Assembly (NCBI GenBank): GCA_036782995.1
Contig: DAIPXZ010000004.1
Location: forward strand, 62,001-126,000
DNA from: DAIPXZ01 sp036782995
GTDB taxonomy: Bacteria; Bacillota; Clostridia; Saccharofermentanales; Saccharofermentanaceae
Direction of reading: 5' to 3'
DNA length: 64,000 nt
Each line of letters begins with the position of its first letter. Position 1 is the stretch's first letter. The position numbers and the translations under genes are program-made. Positions 55,190 to 64,000 of this stretch are shown here, piece after piece. The notes below the pieces were generated by a model. It saw only the letters and a program-made list of their open reading frames with translations. It made no database searches and was not told the origin of the DNA.

Positions 55190-55311
55190 AAGCTCTTCTC
55201 CTAATCATCATAGCTGAAATAATTGTACCACATGCCGTAGTAAAAAAACCAAAAGCAAACAATTGTTCACGATATTTCTTTATTTTTTCGTAAACCATAT
55301 TTTTGATAAAG

Positions 55312-55337
55312 AAAAAGCGGTATGTTTCCATACCGCC
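55312..55337 (-). terminator. Intrinsic terminator of yajC
   Basis: GGCGGTATG pairs with CATACCGC and ends in TTTTTC on the minus strand, 25 bases after the yajC stop. Confidence 0.85.
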
Positions 55338-55362
55338 TTGTAAACAATCTCGAAAAACGTAA

Positions 55363-55698
55363 TTAGTCAGCGCTTTCTTTTTTCACAATCGTGCTGATGG
55401 CCGTCTTTTTAAAGGTGAGCATCGTATGTGCTACGCTCGTTGTAATAGTAATATTATCGTCTTGGATATTGGCTACTACACCAACCACACCACCGATTGT
55501 TACAATATTATCACCGACACACAAAGCAGAAACCTGTTTTTGCAATTCCTTATCACGCTTACGCTGAGGACGAATCAATACAAAATACATAACCAAGAAA
55601 GCGGCTGCGCAAAGGGCAACCATAATCAGGGTATCACCCATGGTCGCACCGCTGGCTGCAGTTGCTGTCGTCTCTGTCGCTTCTAAAAGAAAAATCAT
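55363..55698 (-). CDS. yajC: Preprotein translocase subunit YajC
   Basis: 111 residues with one helix (LIMVALCAAAFLVMYFVLIR), then RPQRKRDKELQKQV and a small beta domain (VGDNIVTIGGVVGVVANI). A SecDF-associated accessory subunit. GGAGGTAATTCT precedes the ATG. A promoter is predicted directly upstream. Confidence 0.95.
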   Translation of the reverse strand: MIFLLEATETTATAASGATMGDTLIMVALCAAAFLVMYFVLIRPQRKRDKELQKQVSALCVGDNIVTIGGVVGVVANIQDDNITITTSVAHTMLTFKKTAISTIVKKESAD

Positions 55699-55768
55699 AG
55701 AATTACCTCCGCATCAAAAGACGAATACTCGCATTCATCTTCTGCTTTATTGCCATTTACCATTTGAC

Positions 55769-55797
55769 ATTTTAACATCGACAGAAATAAATCGCAA
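55769..55797 (-). promoter_or_regulatory. Predicted promoter of yajC
   Basis: TTGCGA (55797-55792), 17 bases, TAAAAT (55774-55769), reading toward yajC. It lies between the dapB stop (55811) and yajC. Confidence 0.5.
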
Positions 55798-55810
55798 GCA
55801 ATACGAGCAA

Positions 55811-56572
55811 TCAATCAGCAAGAAGCTCTTTCATGGAGTATATCCCCGGTTCTTTATCACACATAAAACGTGCCGCAGAAATCGCACCGCGAGCAAAAAC
55901 ATCTCGTGTTTGTGCACTGTGCGAGATTGTCATGATCTCTTCACCGCCAATAAACATGACCTTATGCTCACCGACGATATTGCCACCACGAATCGAATGA
56001 ATACCGATTTCGTTATTGGCACGTTTACGGCGTACCGATTGACGGTCATAGACGTAATCCATTTGATGATCCAAAGTCTCGTTAATCTCATCGGCAATCA
56101 TTAATGCCGTTCCGGATGGGGCATCGAGTTTCCGATTATGGTGTTCTTCGACAATTTCAATCTCGAAGTCCGGATAGAGCTTCGCCGCGGCTTCATTGAC
56201 TAAACGAATCAATACATTAATACCGAGCGACATATTACCGGAAAAGAACACACCGACCTGCTTCGACATATCGTCAAGCTTCGCCTTTTGTTCCTGAGAA
56301 AGACCTGTAGTACACATGACAATCGGTTTGTTCCTCGTTAACGACAAGTTGGTAACCGCTTCAAATGCGCTCACATGGGAAAAATCAATGATAACATCAA
56401 ATTCTTCCTTCACGTCTTCTATACAGGAATAAACCGGAAAAGCGCCACTAAAATCATCTCGTACATCTCCGCCTGCAACAATCTCTATGTCTTGGTAATC
56501 ATTGCACATCTCCACAATGACATGACCCATATGTCCCAAACATCCGTTTAGGAAAATACGTACATTACTCAT
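55811..56572 (-). CDS. dapB: 4-hydroxy-tetrahydrodipicolinate reductase
   Basis: NAD(P)H reductase of lysine/diaminopimelate synthesis. 253 residues: glycine motif NGCLGHMG, DFSHVSAFEA, TTGLSQEQ, catalytic HHNRKLDAPSGTA and C-terminal dimer domain. It is 17 bases downstream of dapA. Confidence 0.96.
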   Translation of the reverse strand: MSNVRIFLNGCLGHMGHVIVEMCNDYQDIEIVAGGDVRDDFSGAFPVYSCIEDVKEEFDVIIDFSHVSAFEAVTNLSLTRNKPIVMCTTGLSQEQKAKLDDMSKQVGVFFSGNMSLGINVLIRLVNEAAAKLYPDFEIEIVEEHHNRKLDAPSGTALMIADEINETLDHQMDYVYDRQSVRRKRANNEIGIHSIRGGNIVGEHKVMFIGGEEIMTISHSAQTRDVFARGAISAARFMCDKEPGIYSMKELLAD

Positions 56573-56589
56573 GGAACTAACCGCCTCTC

Positions 56590-57483
56590 TTACGCCTTCG
56601 GGTGGAAGGATAAATCATATTGGGAAAGAGTGTTTCTTAAGAACTCCTTGTTCTCCGCGTTCATTTCGCAAAGCGGAAGTCGGCAATCGCCAATCTCCCA
56701 GCCCAACATATTCAAGGCTTCCTTAACGGGAATCGGATTCACATCACAGAACAACGCCTTCACAAGCGGGATAATATCGCATTGTAGCTGTCTTGCACGA
56801 ACGATATCACCGTTTAAGTAAGCATGTACCATCTCACTCATGGTTTCTGGAACAACGTGGGATACAACGGAAATAACACCCTTACCGCCCATAGACAGCA
56901 TTGGAACAACAAGTCCGTCTTCACCAGAATAAATATCCAGCCGATCACCACAAAGAGAAACCACCTCAGGTACCTGTCCAAGATTACATTCCTTAATCGC
57001 TGTAATATTGGAAATATCGCAAAGACGACGTAAAGTCTTCGGTGCAATATTCAAATTTGTTCTCGAAGGTACATTGTACAAAACAAGTGGCAAATCAGTT
57101 GCTTCAGCAGTGGCGGCAAAATGACGAACGATGCCCTCCTGAGAAGTCTTGTTGTAATATGGGGTAACAACAAGCAATGCATCTGCTCCGATGGCCGTAG
57201 CCTCCTTGGCCAGATGAACACCGTGTGCAGTATCATTACTTCCCGTTCCAGCAATGACAGGGATTCTTCCGTTTACATGCTCAACTACCGTCTTAATCGT
57301 AGCAAGATGTTCGGAATCCGGCATCGTTGAAGCCTCACCTGTAGTTCCGCATACAACAATTGCATCTGTCTTATGATTCAAATGGAAGTCGACAAGCTGG
57401 CAAAGCTTTTTTGAGTCAACACCTCCGTTCGAAAAAGGTGTGACGATGGCAACTCCTGCGCCTTCAAAAATTGGCTTTCTCAT
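56590..57483 (-). CDS. dapA: 4-hydroxy-tetrahydrodipicolinate synthase
   Basis: 297-residue TIM-barrel aldolase that condenses pyruvate with aspartate semialdehyde. GTTGEAST (pyruvate-binding), YYNKTSQEG, LYNVPSRTN and the Schiff-base Lys in TAIKEC are all present. GGAGGACTAAAC lies before the ATG. Its promoter interleaves with the divergent queA promoter; no lysine riboswitch was found in the 125-bp gap. Confidence 0.97.
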   Translation of the reverse strand: MRKPIFEGAGVAIVTPFSNGGVDSKKLCQLVDFHLNHKTDAIVVCGTTGEASTMPDSEHLATIKTVVEHVNGRIPVIAGTGSNDTAHGVHLAKEATAIGADALLVVTPYYNKTSQEGIVRHFAATAEATDLPLVLYNVPSRTNLNIAPKTLRRLCDISNITAIKECNLGQVPEVVSLCGDRLDIYSGEDGLVVPMLSMGGKGVISVVSHVVPETMSEMVHAYLNGDIVRARQLQCDIIPLVKALFCDVNPIPVKEALNMLGWEIGDCRLPLCEMNAENKEFLRNTLSQYDLSFHPKA

Positions 57484-57558
57484 GTTTAGTCCTCCATTTC
57501 TTTACAAGATTTATTTCGAGTATTTCAGCAATATTTTGCCGAAAAAACTCTTCTAGAA

Positions 57559-57588
57559 ATCATATCACCTACTGTACACAAACGTCAA
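57559..57588 (-). promoter_or_regulatory. dapA promoter, overlapping the divergent queA promoter
   Basis: TTGACG (57588-57583), 18 bases, TATGAT (57564-57559) read toward dapA. Its -35 lies inside the spacer of the queA promoter on the other strand, so the two polymerases would compete for the same DNA. Confidence 0.6.
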
Positions 57589-57601
57589 TTGAGAATATAA
57601 T
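57573..57601 (+). promoter_or_regulatory. queA promoter placed for a near-leaderless transcript
   Basis: TGTACA (57573-57578), a 17-base spacer and a perfect TATAAT (57596-57601). The expected transcription start, about 7 bases on, falls at or next to the queA ATG (57609). No Shine-Dalgarno sequence precedes that ATG. Confidence 0.6.
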
Positions 57602-57608
57602 ATCCACG

Positions 57609-58676
57609 ATGAAAACAAGTGATTTCTTTTATGAATTACCCGAAGAACTTATCGCCCAACACCCTCTTTCGAACCGTTCAGGTTCGCGTCTCTTAACACT
57701 TGACGGAAGGACAGGCGATATTTCGCATATGCATTTTTCTGACATCACCACACTTCTTCATAAGGGTGATTGTCTGGTCATTAATAATACGAAGGTAATC
57801 CCAGCGCGACTCTTAGGTGTACGTACCGATACAGGAACCGCAATCGAGTTATTGCTTCTTAAAAGAATCGATGATAACCATTGGGAGACATTGGCGCGTC
57901 CCGGTAAAACAGTAAAGGAAGGACGTCACCTTACCTTTATTCCCGGGCGATTAGAGGCTGAGGTCGAGTCGGTTTTACCGGATGGTAACCGAATTGTGAG
58001 ATTCGACTTTGAAGGTATTTGGGAAGAAATTCTCGATGAAGCCGGCATCATGCCTCTTCCACCCTATATTCATGAACAGCTCGAGGATAAGAATCGTTAC
58101 CAGACGGTATACGCAAAAGAAGTCGGCTCCGCAGCCGCGCCGACAGCCGGACTTCACTTTACGCCGGAACTTCTTTCCTCCATTCGGAAAATGGGCGTAG
58201 AGATTGCCGAAGTCACGCTTCATGTAGGCTTAGGCACCTTCCGTCCCGTGAAGGTTACAAATATTGACGAGCATGTAATGCACAGCGAATGGTATGAGCT
58301 GAATCAAAAAGCATCTGACACCATTCGAAAAGCACGTCGTGAGAAGCATCGCGTCATCGCTGTAGGAACCACCTCATGCCGAACCTTAGAGACCGTTGCA
58401 AAGAATAATCCGAAGATGCTTCCTTGCTCCGGATGGACCGACATATTTATTTATCCGGGTGTAAAATTCAACGCCATCGACGCTCTCATTACGAATTTTC
58501 ACTTACCCGAATCGACATTAATCATGTTAGTTTCTGCTTTTGCCGGAAAAGAACATGTCCTTTCGGCTTACGATATAGCCGTAAAAGAAAAGTACCGTTT
58601 CTTCTCATTTGGCGATGCCATGTTTGTGACTCCGCTTGTCGAAAGAGAGATTAGCCCGCTTGAGGAGGAATTATGA
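57609..58676 (+). CDS. queA: tRNA preQ1(34) S-adenosylmethionine ribosyltransferase-isomerase
   Basis: Transfers and isomerises the ribosyl group of SAM onto preQ1-tRNA to give epoxyqueuosine. 355 residues beginning MKTSDFFYELPEELIAQHPL, with DCLVINNTKVIPARLLG, AAPTAGLHFTPELL and FHLPESTLIMLVSAF. An in-frame upstream extension of 46 codons lacks family similarity. The start fits a leaderless mRNA. Overlaps tgt by 4 bases. Confidence 0.96.
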   Translation: MKTSDFFYELPEELIAQHPLSNRSGSRLLTLDGRTGDISHMHFSDITTLLHKGDCLVINNTKVIPARLLGVRTDTGTAIELLLLKRIDDNHWETLARPGKTVKEGRHLTFIPGRLEAEVESVLPDGNRIVRFDFEGIWEEILDEAGIMPLPPYIHEQLEDKNRYQTVYAKEVGSAAAPTAGLHFTPELLSSIRKMGVEIAEVTLHVGLGTFRPVKVTNIDEHVMHSEWYELNQKASDTIRKARREKHRVIAVGTTSCRTLETVAKNNPKMLPCSGWTDIFIYPGVKFNAIDALITNFHLPESTLIMLVSAFAGKEHVLSAYDIAVKEKYRFFSFGDAMFVTPLVEREISPLEEEL

Positions 58677-59797
58677 GCGATTTTCCCGTCTACTATGAGC
58701 ATATCCATACCTGTGCGCAATCCGGCGCACGTTTAGGTCGCGTCCACACACCACATGGCAGTTTTATGACGCCGCAATTTATGCCTGTTGGCACACAGGC
58801 AACGATTAAAGGCATGTCACCAGAAGCTGTAGAAGATATGGGCGCTCGCATTATTTTGTCAAACACATATCATCTATGGATGCGACCGGGGAGTGAAATC
58901 GTTCGTGACGCAGGCGGCCTTCATAAGTTCATGAACTGGAAGCATTCCATCTTGACCGACAGTGGCGGTTTTCAGGTGTTTTCACTTGCCAAACCGAAGG
59001 ATATCAAGGAAGAAGGCGTTCGTTTCAAATCTCATATTGATGGTTCTACTCATCTTCTCACGCCGGAAATATCCATCAACATTCAAAACAATCTTGGTGC
59101 CGATATAATTATGGCTTTCGACGAATGTACCCCATGGCCATGTGACAAGCAATACGCGAAGCGTTCCTTAGAACGTACCACGCGTTGGCTAGAGCGTTGT
59201 GTAAATTCACACAAAAAGCCTGACACGCAGGCACTTTTCGGCATTATCCAAGGCTCATGCTTTAAGGATTTGCGTAAACAAAGTGCACGCGAAATCACAT
59301 CTTTTGATCTCCCTGGATATTCCATTGGTGGTCTTTCCGTGGGCGAACCTGGCGAACTCATGTATGAGATGTTAGAAGAAACCGTACCGATTATGCCCTT
59401 TGATAAACCGAGATATCTCATGGGTGTTGGTTCACCCGACTACTTAATAGAAGGTGCCATTCGCGGCATTGATATGTTTGATTGTGTACTTCCGACAAGA
59501 ATTGGTCGAAACGGAACTGTATTTACAAGAGACGGCCGATTGATTGTCCGCGATGCCGCTTGTGCTACAGACTTCCGCCCCATAGAAGAGGACTGCGATT
59601 GCTATTGCTGCCGTAATTACAGTCGTGCATATGTACGTCATTTGTTAAAAGCGAAGGAAATGTTTGGTTTGACGCTTTGCTCATATCATAACTTGCATTT
59701 TCTCTTACACCTTATGGAGGATGTACGTACTGCCATCGCAGAAGATCGATTACTCTCCTTCCGCGATGACTTTTTCCGAAGATATTACGGAAAATAA
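58673..59797 (+). CDS. tgt: tRNA-guanine transglycosylase
   Basis: Exchanges G34 of the anticodon for preQ1. 374 residues with catalytic Asp motifs (LTDSGGFQVFSL and the DCVLPTR nucleophile segment) and the zinc site CDCYCCRNYSRAYVRHL with its following His. GAGGAGG within the queA end precedes the ATG. Next step partners queA and queH are both in the window. Confidence 0.97.
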   Translation: MSDFPVYYEHIHTCAQSGARLGRVHTPHGSFMTPQFMPVGTQATIKGMSPEAVEDMGARIILSNTYHLWMRPGSEIVRDAGGLHKFMNWKHSILTDSGGFQVFSLAKPKDIKEEGVRFKSHIDGSTHLLTPEISINIQNNLGADIIMAFDECTPWPCDKQYAKRSLERTTRWLERCVNSHKKPDTQALFGIIQGSCFKDLRKQSAREITSFDLPGYSIGGLSVGEPGELMYEMLEETVPIMPFDKPRYLMGVGSPDYLIEGAIRGIDMFDCVLPTRIGRNGTVFTRDGRLIVRDAACATDFRPIEEDCDCYCCRNYSRAYVRHLLKAKEMFGLTLCSYHNLHFLLHLMEDVRTAIAEDRLLSFRDDFFRRYYGK

Positions 59798-59822
59798 CGA
59801 GTAGCCTATCCCATAGATAACG

Positions 59823-59860
59823 AAAGAGCTTATTTCATATTTCGTGAAATAAGCTCTTTT
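59823..59860. terminator. Hairpin terminator between tgt and the kinase gene
   Basis: AAAGAGCTTATTTCA pairs with TGAAATAAGCTCTTT around a short loop, with T and A runs at the ends. It can serve both convergent units. Confidence 0.88.
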
Positions 59861-59896
59861 GCAGTGTCCATTAGCAAATTGGTTTACAAAAATGCA

Positions 59897-62410
59897 TTAA
59901 TTAAATTGAATGGAATCTCGTAGAACATGGAATTGATCCACAATCGATTGTGGCATCGAAGCATCCATAAAAGCACAAACGCCGAGGTATTTTCCATCTT
60001 CTTCCAAAACAAAAGTAAAAAGCAGCATGGCATCATCATCGTAAGAAGTAGCATAGGCACGCACTTTGCAAATGTCATTTCCTCGCACGAATTCCGGATC
60101 AGTATATGTTTCAAAAGGGGCATTTGAGTCAACGGCTTCAAGTAAATCAAAGGCTTCATCCATCGTCGTTGCCGCTGAAAGGTCCACCGTTGCCACATAA
60201 CCGATATTCTCGTCAATACCATTAATTGTTCCATACATACAAGTGAGACCACTCTCCGTCGTAACCTGTTGGAAGCTAGAGGTAATGCTCGAATCATATG
60301 CGAAAATATATCGCGGAGTATAATTGTATTTATAGAGCATATATGAATTGTTTCCACCGTACAATGTCGCGAATGTCTGTACAGCGCCAACAACAATCGA
60401 ATCATTTGTTTCATAGTTCGGATCATTTCTGAACTGTGTGCACATGACAAAATGACAGCCAGCCCCGGTTTTCGCTTCCAGTGCCAATACAAGGCCATCG
60501 CAAGCTACGCCATTTGCATCATCCATATTGAAAGATACACCTTCATACGTATCACGTGACACTAACGTACCAGTGGAATGTTCGGAGAACACCACGTCTG
60601 TATAGCCTAATTCTTCCAAAAATTCATTAATCCATAAATCTCCATATGATGCAAAATCATTCAAGGAATAGGTTGGATATCCATATTGATAATATGAAAA
60701 GCCCGAAAATATTTTGCACTGACCATCTCCACTAGTAAATGAGTAGTATTCTGGTGTGCCCTCGAAAACATAATCACCGGGTACATCGATGGAATAGGCC
60801 TGTATTTCATTCGAATATCTCTTGGCTCCACCCGGACGATCTATGACAGTCGGTACATCATAGTCAACGACAGCCGTTGGCGCCGTTGTAAGAGACGCCG
60901 TCGTTTCTGTCTCCGAAGTCTCTGTTGTTTCCGTTGCTCTGGCCGTTCGTCTCGTACTCTTAGAAGAGCTCACAGTTTCTTCTGGAAAAACATAATTCCG
61001 GACTAAATAAATGGTCGGAATAGTAATAATGGTCACTAAAACAGCCGCCGCAATGATAACAAACACAGGAGATTTGAAGAAAGATTTCTTCGTCTTTTGC
61101 TTTGTTTCATCATTATTAAGCGGTGATGCTGATGATGAATCTTCTTGGAAAGCTACATTCTCAGGCTTTTCAGAAGTAATCGATATCATCGGTTTCTCTT
61201 GCGACGATTCAGGAATATCTGAATCCGGTGTGGAAAGCAAATCCTTATCGGAGCCCTCGGAAGAAAATGCGGCTGAGGCTTGGTTCGATGACAGCGTGTC
61301 ATTGGTTTGAGCAATAGTAGCATTCACAACATCCGAAGCTATGGGTTCGGTAGAAATCGAAGATGTTTGATCCGAAGCTTGTGTTTCGGTCGCAGTTAAT
61401 GGGGCTTGACCCGATGCTTGCGGCATCTCGCTTGATTCTGCAGACATATTTTGTTTATTCATTGCCGTCATAAAATCGTCCATACTCTGGAAACGGTCAC
61501 TCATACGAACAGCAAGTGCTTTCATAATTGCATCATTCATGGAAGTTGGAATGGACGGCACGATTTGATTTATGGGGACAATCGTGTCTTCATGAATGCG
61601 TTCTATTGCATCTGGTGGCATCGTGCCGGTTATTGACATATACATCGTCGCTGCCAAGGCATATACATCTGTCCATGGGCCTTGATTTCCGTGAGTACGA
61701 TATTGCTCTTCCGGCGCAAATCCATGCTTCAAGATGATGGATTTACTCTTGTCACTGTCAACGGCAAGTCTTGCCGCACCAAAATCAATGAGTCGTGTAG
61801 TTCCATTCTTCATCACAAGTATATTGTCTGGGCTGATATCACGGTGTAGTAGATTATGAGAATGAACCGAGCGAAGAGATTCCATAATCGGCATGAAAAG
61901 TGATTTCGCTTCGGTGGCATTCAATTTTCCGCCATGAGTGGTCACATATGTCTTTAGATTCACACCATCGATATAGTCCATGACAAAGTAAGCAGAATTA
62001 TTTTCACGAAAATAGTCCTGCACAGTAACGATATTTGGTACATCACGTAATTTTGCCAGTGTACGAGCCTCATCAAGAAAGCGAGTCTCTCCTTTATGGT
62101 ATTTATCCTCTTCTTCTGGGCTGGAAACGGCAAGGGTATAACGATCATTTACACGAACAGCAATACCGGAAGGCAAATATTCCTTTACGGCGACTACGAT
62201 TTCCAATGTCAAATCGAAAGCAACATATGTGATACCAAATCCGCCAACGCCCAAGACGCGACCAGTAAGATATCTTCCATTTAATATCGTTCCAATTGGA
62301 AGTGCAATATATGGATGTGCATTCTTGCTCAAATCATATCCACAATGTGGACATGGTCCAACACCATCGTGCTCATCAAAGCAGCCGTAGCATATTTTGT
62401 TCGTGTCCAT
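59897..62410 (-). CDS. Zinc-ribbon transmembrane Ser/Thr protein kinase
   Basis: 837 residues. C7, C10, C20 and C23 form an N-terminal zinc ribbon. A Hanks-type kinase follows: glycine loop GVGGFGITY (about 54-62), K76 (AVKEY), H189-R-D191 with N196 (HRDISPDN), D209-F-G211 and APEEQY. A Ser/Thr/acidic linker (about 325-445) precedes one membrane helix (about 447-472) and an extracytoplasmic domain of about 330 residues that I do not recognise. The topology suggests a receptor that reports an outside signal. PP2C and FHA partners lie immediately upstream in the unit. Confidence 0.88.
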   Translation of the reverse strand: MDTNKICYGCFDEHDGVGPCPHCGYDLSKNAHPYIALPIGTILNGRYLTGRVLGVGGFGITYVAFDLTLEIVVAVKEYLPSGIAVRVNDRYTLAVSSPEEEDKYHKGETRFLDEARTLAKLRDVPNIVTVQDYFRENNSAYFVMDYIDGVNLKTYVTTHGGKLNATEAKSLFMPIMESLRSVHSHNLLHRDISPDNILVMKNGTTRLIDFGAARLAVDSDKSKSIILKHGFAPEEQYRTHGNQGPWTDVYALAATMYMSITGTMPPDAIERIHEDTIVPINQIVPSIPTSMNDAIMKALAVRMSDRFQSMDDFMTAMNKQNMSAESSEMPQASGQAPLTATETQASDQTSSISTEPIASDVVNATIAQTNDTLSSNQASAAFSSEGSDKDLLSTPDSDIPESSQEKPMISITSEKPENVAFQEDSSSASPLNNDETKQKTKKSFFKSPVFVIIAAAVLVTIITIPTIYLVRNYVFPEETVSSSKSTRRTARATETTETSETETTASLTTAPTAVVDYDVPTVIDRPGGAKRYSNEIQAYSIDVPGDYVFEGTPEYYSFTSGDGQCKIFSGFSYYQYGYPTYSLNDFASYGDLWINEFLEELGYTDVVFSEHSTGTLVSRDTYEGVSFNMDDANGVACDGLVLALEAKTGAGCHFVMCTQFRNDPNYETNDSIVVGAVQTFATLYGGNNSYMLYKYNYTPRYIFAYDSSITSSFQQVTTESGLTCMYGTINGIDENIGYVATVDLSAATTMDEAFDLLEAVDSNAPFETYTDPEFVRGNDICKVRAYATSYDDDAMLLFTFVLEEDGKYLGVCAFMDASMPQSIVDQFHVLRDSIQFN

Positions 62411-62418
62411 GTTTCCCC

Positions 62419-63123
62419 CTAGTGATGAATATATACCAATGCAGTTAGATTATCTCCCTGCAGATGCGATCTACGTACAATGCGCAATATCATGTGATCC
62501 AGCCATTGTTTGGCATCCTCGGATTTTGCTAAATCAATCAGCATTTCGGTCTCATAAATATTTTCCCAAAACCCATCCGTACATATTAATAAAGCATCAT
62601 TCTGCTTAATTGTAAACCCTTTTTCTTCGTGGGGCTTTAGGGAATCTGTCTGACCCAAGCAAGAAAGCAACCCTGTTCTCTCTTGATTCTCGCGAATCGA
62701 TTCATAATCGCCTTTTTCATGCATGACCGTCCGATATACGATTGAATCATCTTCAGTGACATGCATGAGTTTTCCATCCGAAAAGTGATATATACGAGTG
62801 TCGCCCACGTTAGCCCATGAAACCACTTGATGAACAATGGAAAAAGAACAAATCGTGGAGCCGGCATTTTTCAGCATGCAATCCACTTTTTGTTCTTTCG
62901 TTAATGCTTCATTCGCGGCCAATATCGCTTGATATGGATTTTTCCTGTGCTCCATAGCTTTGATAGCGGCATTCGCACAGATGGTGGCGGCTTGATCGCC
63001 TGTCGGCATACCATTCAAGCCGTCACAAAGGACACAAACCAGCGAACCGTCTACCAGCTTCGCCAGTAGTCGGTCGCAGTTCGGTGCATGTCCACCTTCA
63101 TGTGTAAAAGCACAATAATCCAT
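62419..63123 (-). CDS. PP2C-family Ser/Thr phosphatase
   Basis: 234 residues with the PP2C metal-binding motifs VLCDGLNGMPTG, GSTICSFSI, NVGDTRIYHF, ICTDGFWEN and a closing GDNLTALVY. It should reverse phosphorylation by the kinase encoded 8 bases downstream. It overlaps the FHA protein gene by one base (TAATG). Confidence 0.9.
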   Translation of the reverse strand: MDYCAFTHEGGHAPNCDRLLAKLVDGSLVCVLCDGLNGMPTGDQAATICANAAIKAMEHRKNPYQAILAANEALTKEQKVDCMLKNAGSTICSFSIVHQVVSWANVGDTRIYHFSDGKLMHVTEDDSIVYRTVMHEKGDYESIRENQERTGLLSCLGQTDSLKPHEEKGFTIKQNDALLICTDGFWENIYETEMLIDLAKSEDAKQWLDHMILRIVRRSHLQGDNLTALVYIHH

Positions 63124-64000
63124 TATTCTCTGTCTACCTTAAACGTATTCGTTTTGTCAGCCAATCCGAAACCAGCGCCTGGAAGCAACGTTTCCGGAAC
63201 GGATTGCGTTAATTTACGTCCGTCGTCTAAATATGTACCATATGTAGAACCATTATCAGTTAAGACAAAAGACTTCGTGCGTGCATCGTAGTAAATCGAA
63301 CAGTGGTTGGAGCTGATGCCCGGTGTGTCATCCGGGAATAGAAGTGTGCAGGAATTTGAATCTCTGCCGATGGTCATTGTCTTTGCCGTTAACGGATATT
63401 TTTTCCCTGCGTATTGACCCGTAACACCAATCAAATATGCTTTCTTGCCATCGTCCTTTTCTCCTACGACTACCACCTTTTTCGTGCCTGTAAAACCGAC
63501 AACCAGAAGGAGTGCCAAGGCTACGAGTGTGATTCCACCGTAAAGAACGAATTCCTTTTGTGCCTCATCAACTGCAGCATCCAATTTTTTCTTTGTTTTT
63601 TTGTTCTTTGCAGCAGCTTCATCTTCCAAATCATCGATATAATCTTCACTTAAAGTGTAGTCAATATCATTATCTTCGAGGATTTCACGAAGTTCATTGG
63701 AAAGGCTGGCAAAAGACATCGTATCGGTATCAACATGTGCCAAAGTATTGACGCCAATGGCAAATCCGTTTGTATCAATCAATGGTCCGCCAGAGTTACC
63801 GCCAGCGATGGAAACATCCATTTGGAAAGCATCAAAGCCAACACCCATTGGGTGCATGACTTTACCGATAACACCTTCTGTAACCGTTACACCATTTGTA
63901 CTGAAATCCGTGTGATCTGTAACTTCAAAAGAAGTATGCGGAAAACCAAGTGCAAAGACATGTTCGCCAGCTTCTACGGTATCTGAATCACGAATAATCA
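63123..64000 (-). CDS. Trypsin-like protease with FHA domain (N-terminus cut by window edge)
   Basis: At least 292 residues are inside the window. The C-terminal part of a trypsin-like/HtrA-type protease domain carries the serine motif SIAGGNSGGPLID. An acidic and Lys-rich linker and one membrane helix (GGITLVALALLLVVGF) follow. An FHA phosphopeptide-binding domain closes the protein (TIGRDSNSC, GISSNHCSIYY, NGSTYGTYL). The FHA module would bind sites phosphorylated by the neighbouring kinase, so this protein may turn an outside or inside phospho-signal into proteolysis. The start lies beyond 64,000. Confidence 0.85.
   Translation of the reverse strand, partial: IIRDSDTVEAGEHVFALGFPHTSFEVTDHTDFSTNGVTVTEGVIGKVMHPMGVGFDAFQMDVSIAGGNSGGPLIDTNGFAIGVNTLAHVDTDTMSFASLSNELREILEDNDIDYTLSEDYIDDLEDEAAAKNKKTKKKLDAAVDEAQKEFVLYGGITLVALALLLVVGFTGTKKVVVVGEKDDGKKAYLIGVTGQYAGKKYPLTAKTMTIGRDSNSCTLLFPDDTPGISSNHCSIYYDARTKSFVLTDNGSTYGTYLDDGRKLTQSVPETLLPGAGFGLADKTNTFKVDRE

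Noticed and set aside
57484..57608. Lysine riboswitch before dapA
   Set aside because: The dapA leader is under 80 bases, too short for the lysine aptamer.
57471..57608. N-terminal extension of QueA
   Set aside because: The residues do not resemble QueA and would lie upstream of the predicted promoter -10.

Overview
The window looks like a chromosome segment from a Bacillota bacterium, probably of class Clostridia. Signs of this are RqcH, TrmK/Nif3 next to dnaG, a YerC-type TrpR homologue, a short PheS, a class-A RNase P RNA, AGGAGG-type ribosome binding sites and moderate GC. No rRNA operon, CRISPR array or intact insertion sequence was seen. Most genes are on the minus strand in long, tightly packed transcription units.

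Positions 1-5,200 differ from the rest. They hold an aromatic amino acid operon (pheA, an aroB/aroA hybrid, tyrA) preceded by a Phe/Tyr-rich leader peptide and an intrinsic terminator, which form a classic attenuator. Next come two tiny proteins, a MATE transporter cut into a cytidylate-kinase-like fragment, a broken alpha/beta hydrolase and the tail of an IS3-type transposase. Three coding sequences here end at abrupt junctions with unrelated sequence. The patch stops at a tRNA-Arg(CCT) gene, so it may be a decaying island, or it may contain assembly joins.

Positions 5,325-14,915 are nine closely spaced minus-strand genes. Four encode TadE-like or other membrane-anchored pilus-type proteins, then come yerC, secA, a 6-oxopurine nucleoside phosphorylase, an S-adenosylhomocysteine hydrolase homologue with the HxExK signature, and a SAH/MTA deaminase. 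The last three fit an inosine route for S-adenosylmethionine recycling (SAH to S-inosylhomocysteine to homocysteine plus inosine). A metY gene near 44 kb would make homocysteine directly.

Positions 15,026-30,667 carry pheST, an MBL hydrolase, a degenerate methylglyoxal synthase, mrdA-mreD-mreC-radC without mreB, a SEC-C protein, icd, holA, comEC and engB. Nearly identical 10-bp-phased repeats of TTGTCGATAATT overlap the predicted promoters of comEC and of the pilus-type/secA operon. This suggests one regulator for DNA uptake and the surface apparatus.

Positions 30,908-37,230 (plus strand) hold two tandem 400-residue PRPP-synthetase homologues, orphan Na+-decarboxylase beta and gamma subunits, a small membrane protein and rqcH. 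Positions 37,198-48,448 hold queH, ruvBAC, a pyrimidine nucleoside phosphorylase, a Gfo/Idh/MocA oxidoreductase, an exported protein, metY, tRNA-Lys(CTT), an EamA transporter and a divergent yeiH/LysR pair. Positions 48,650-59,797 hold a lipoprotein, a PurM-like protein, rnpB, nif3-trmK-dnaG-HD, yajC, dapB-dapA and divergent queA-tgt. The right edge is a signalling unit: an FHA/trypsin-like protein (cut by the window), a PP2C phosphatase and a zinc-ribbon transmembrane Ser/Thr kinase.
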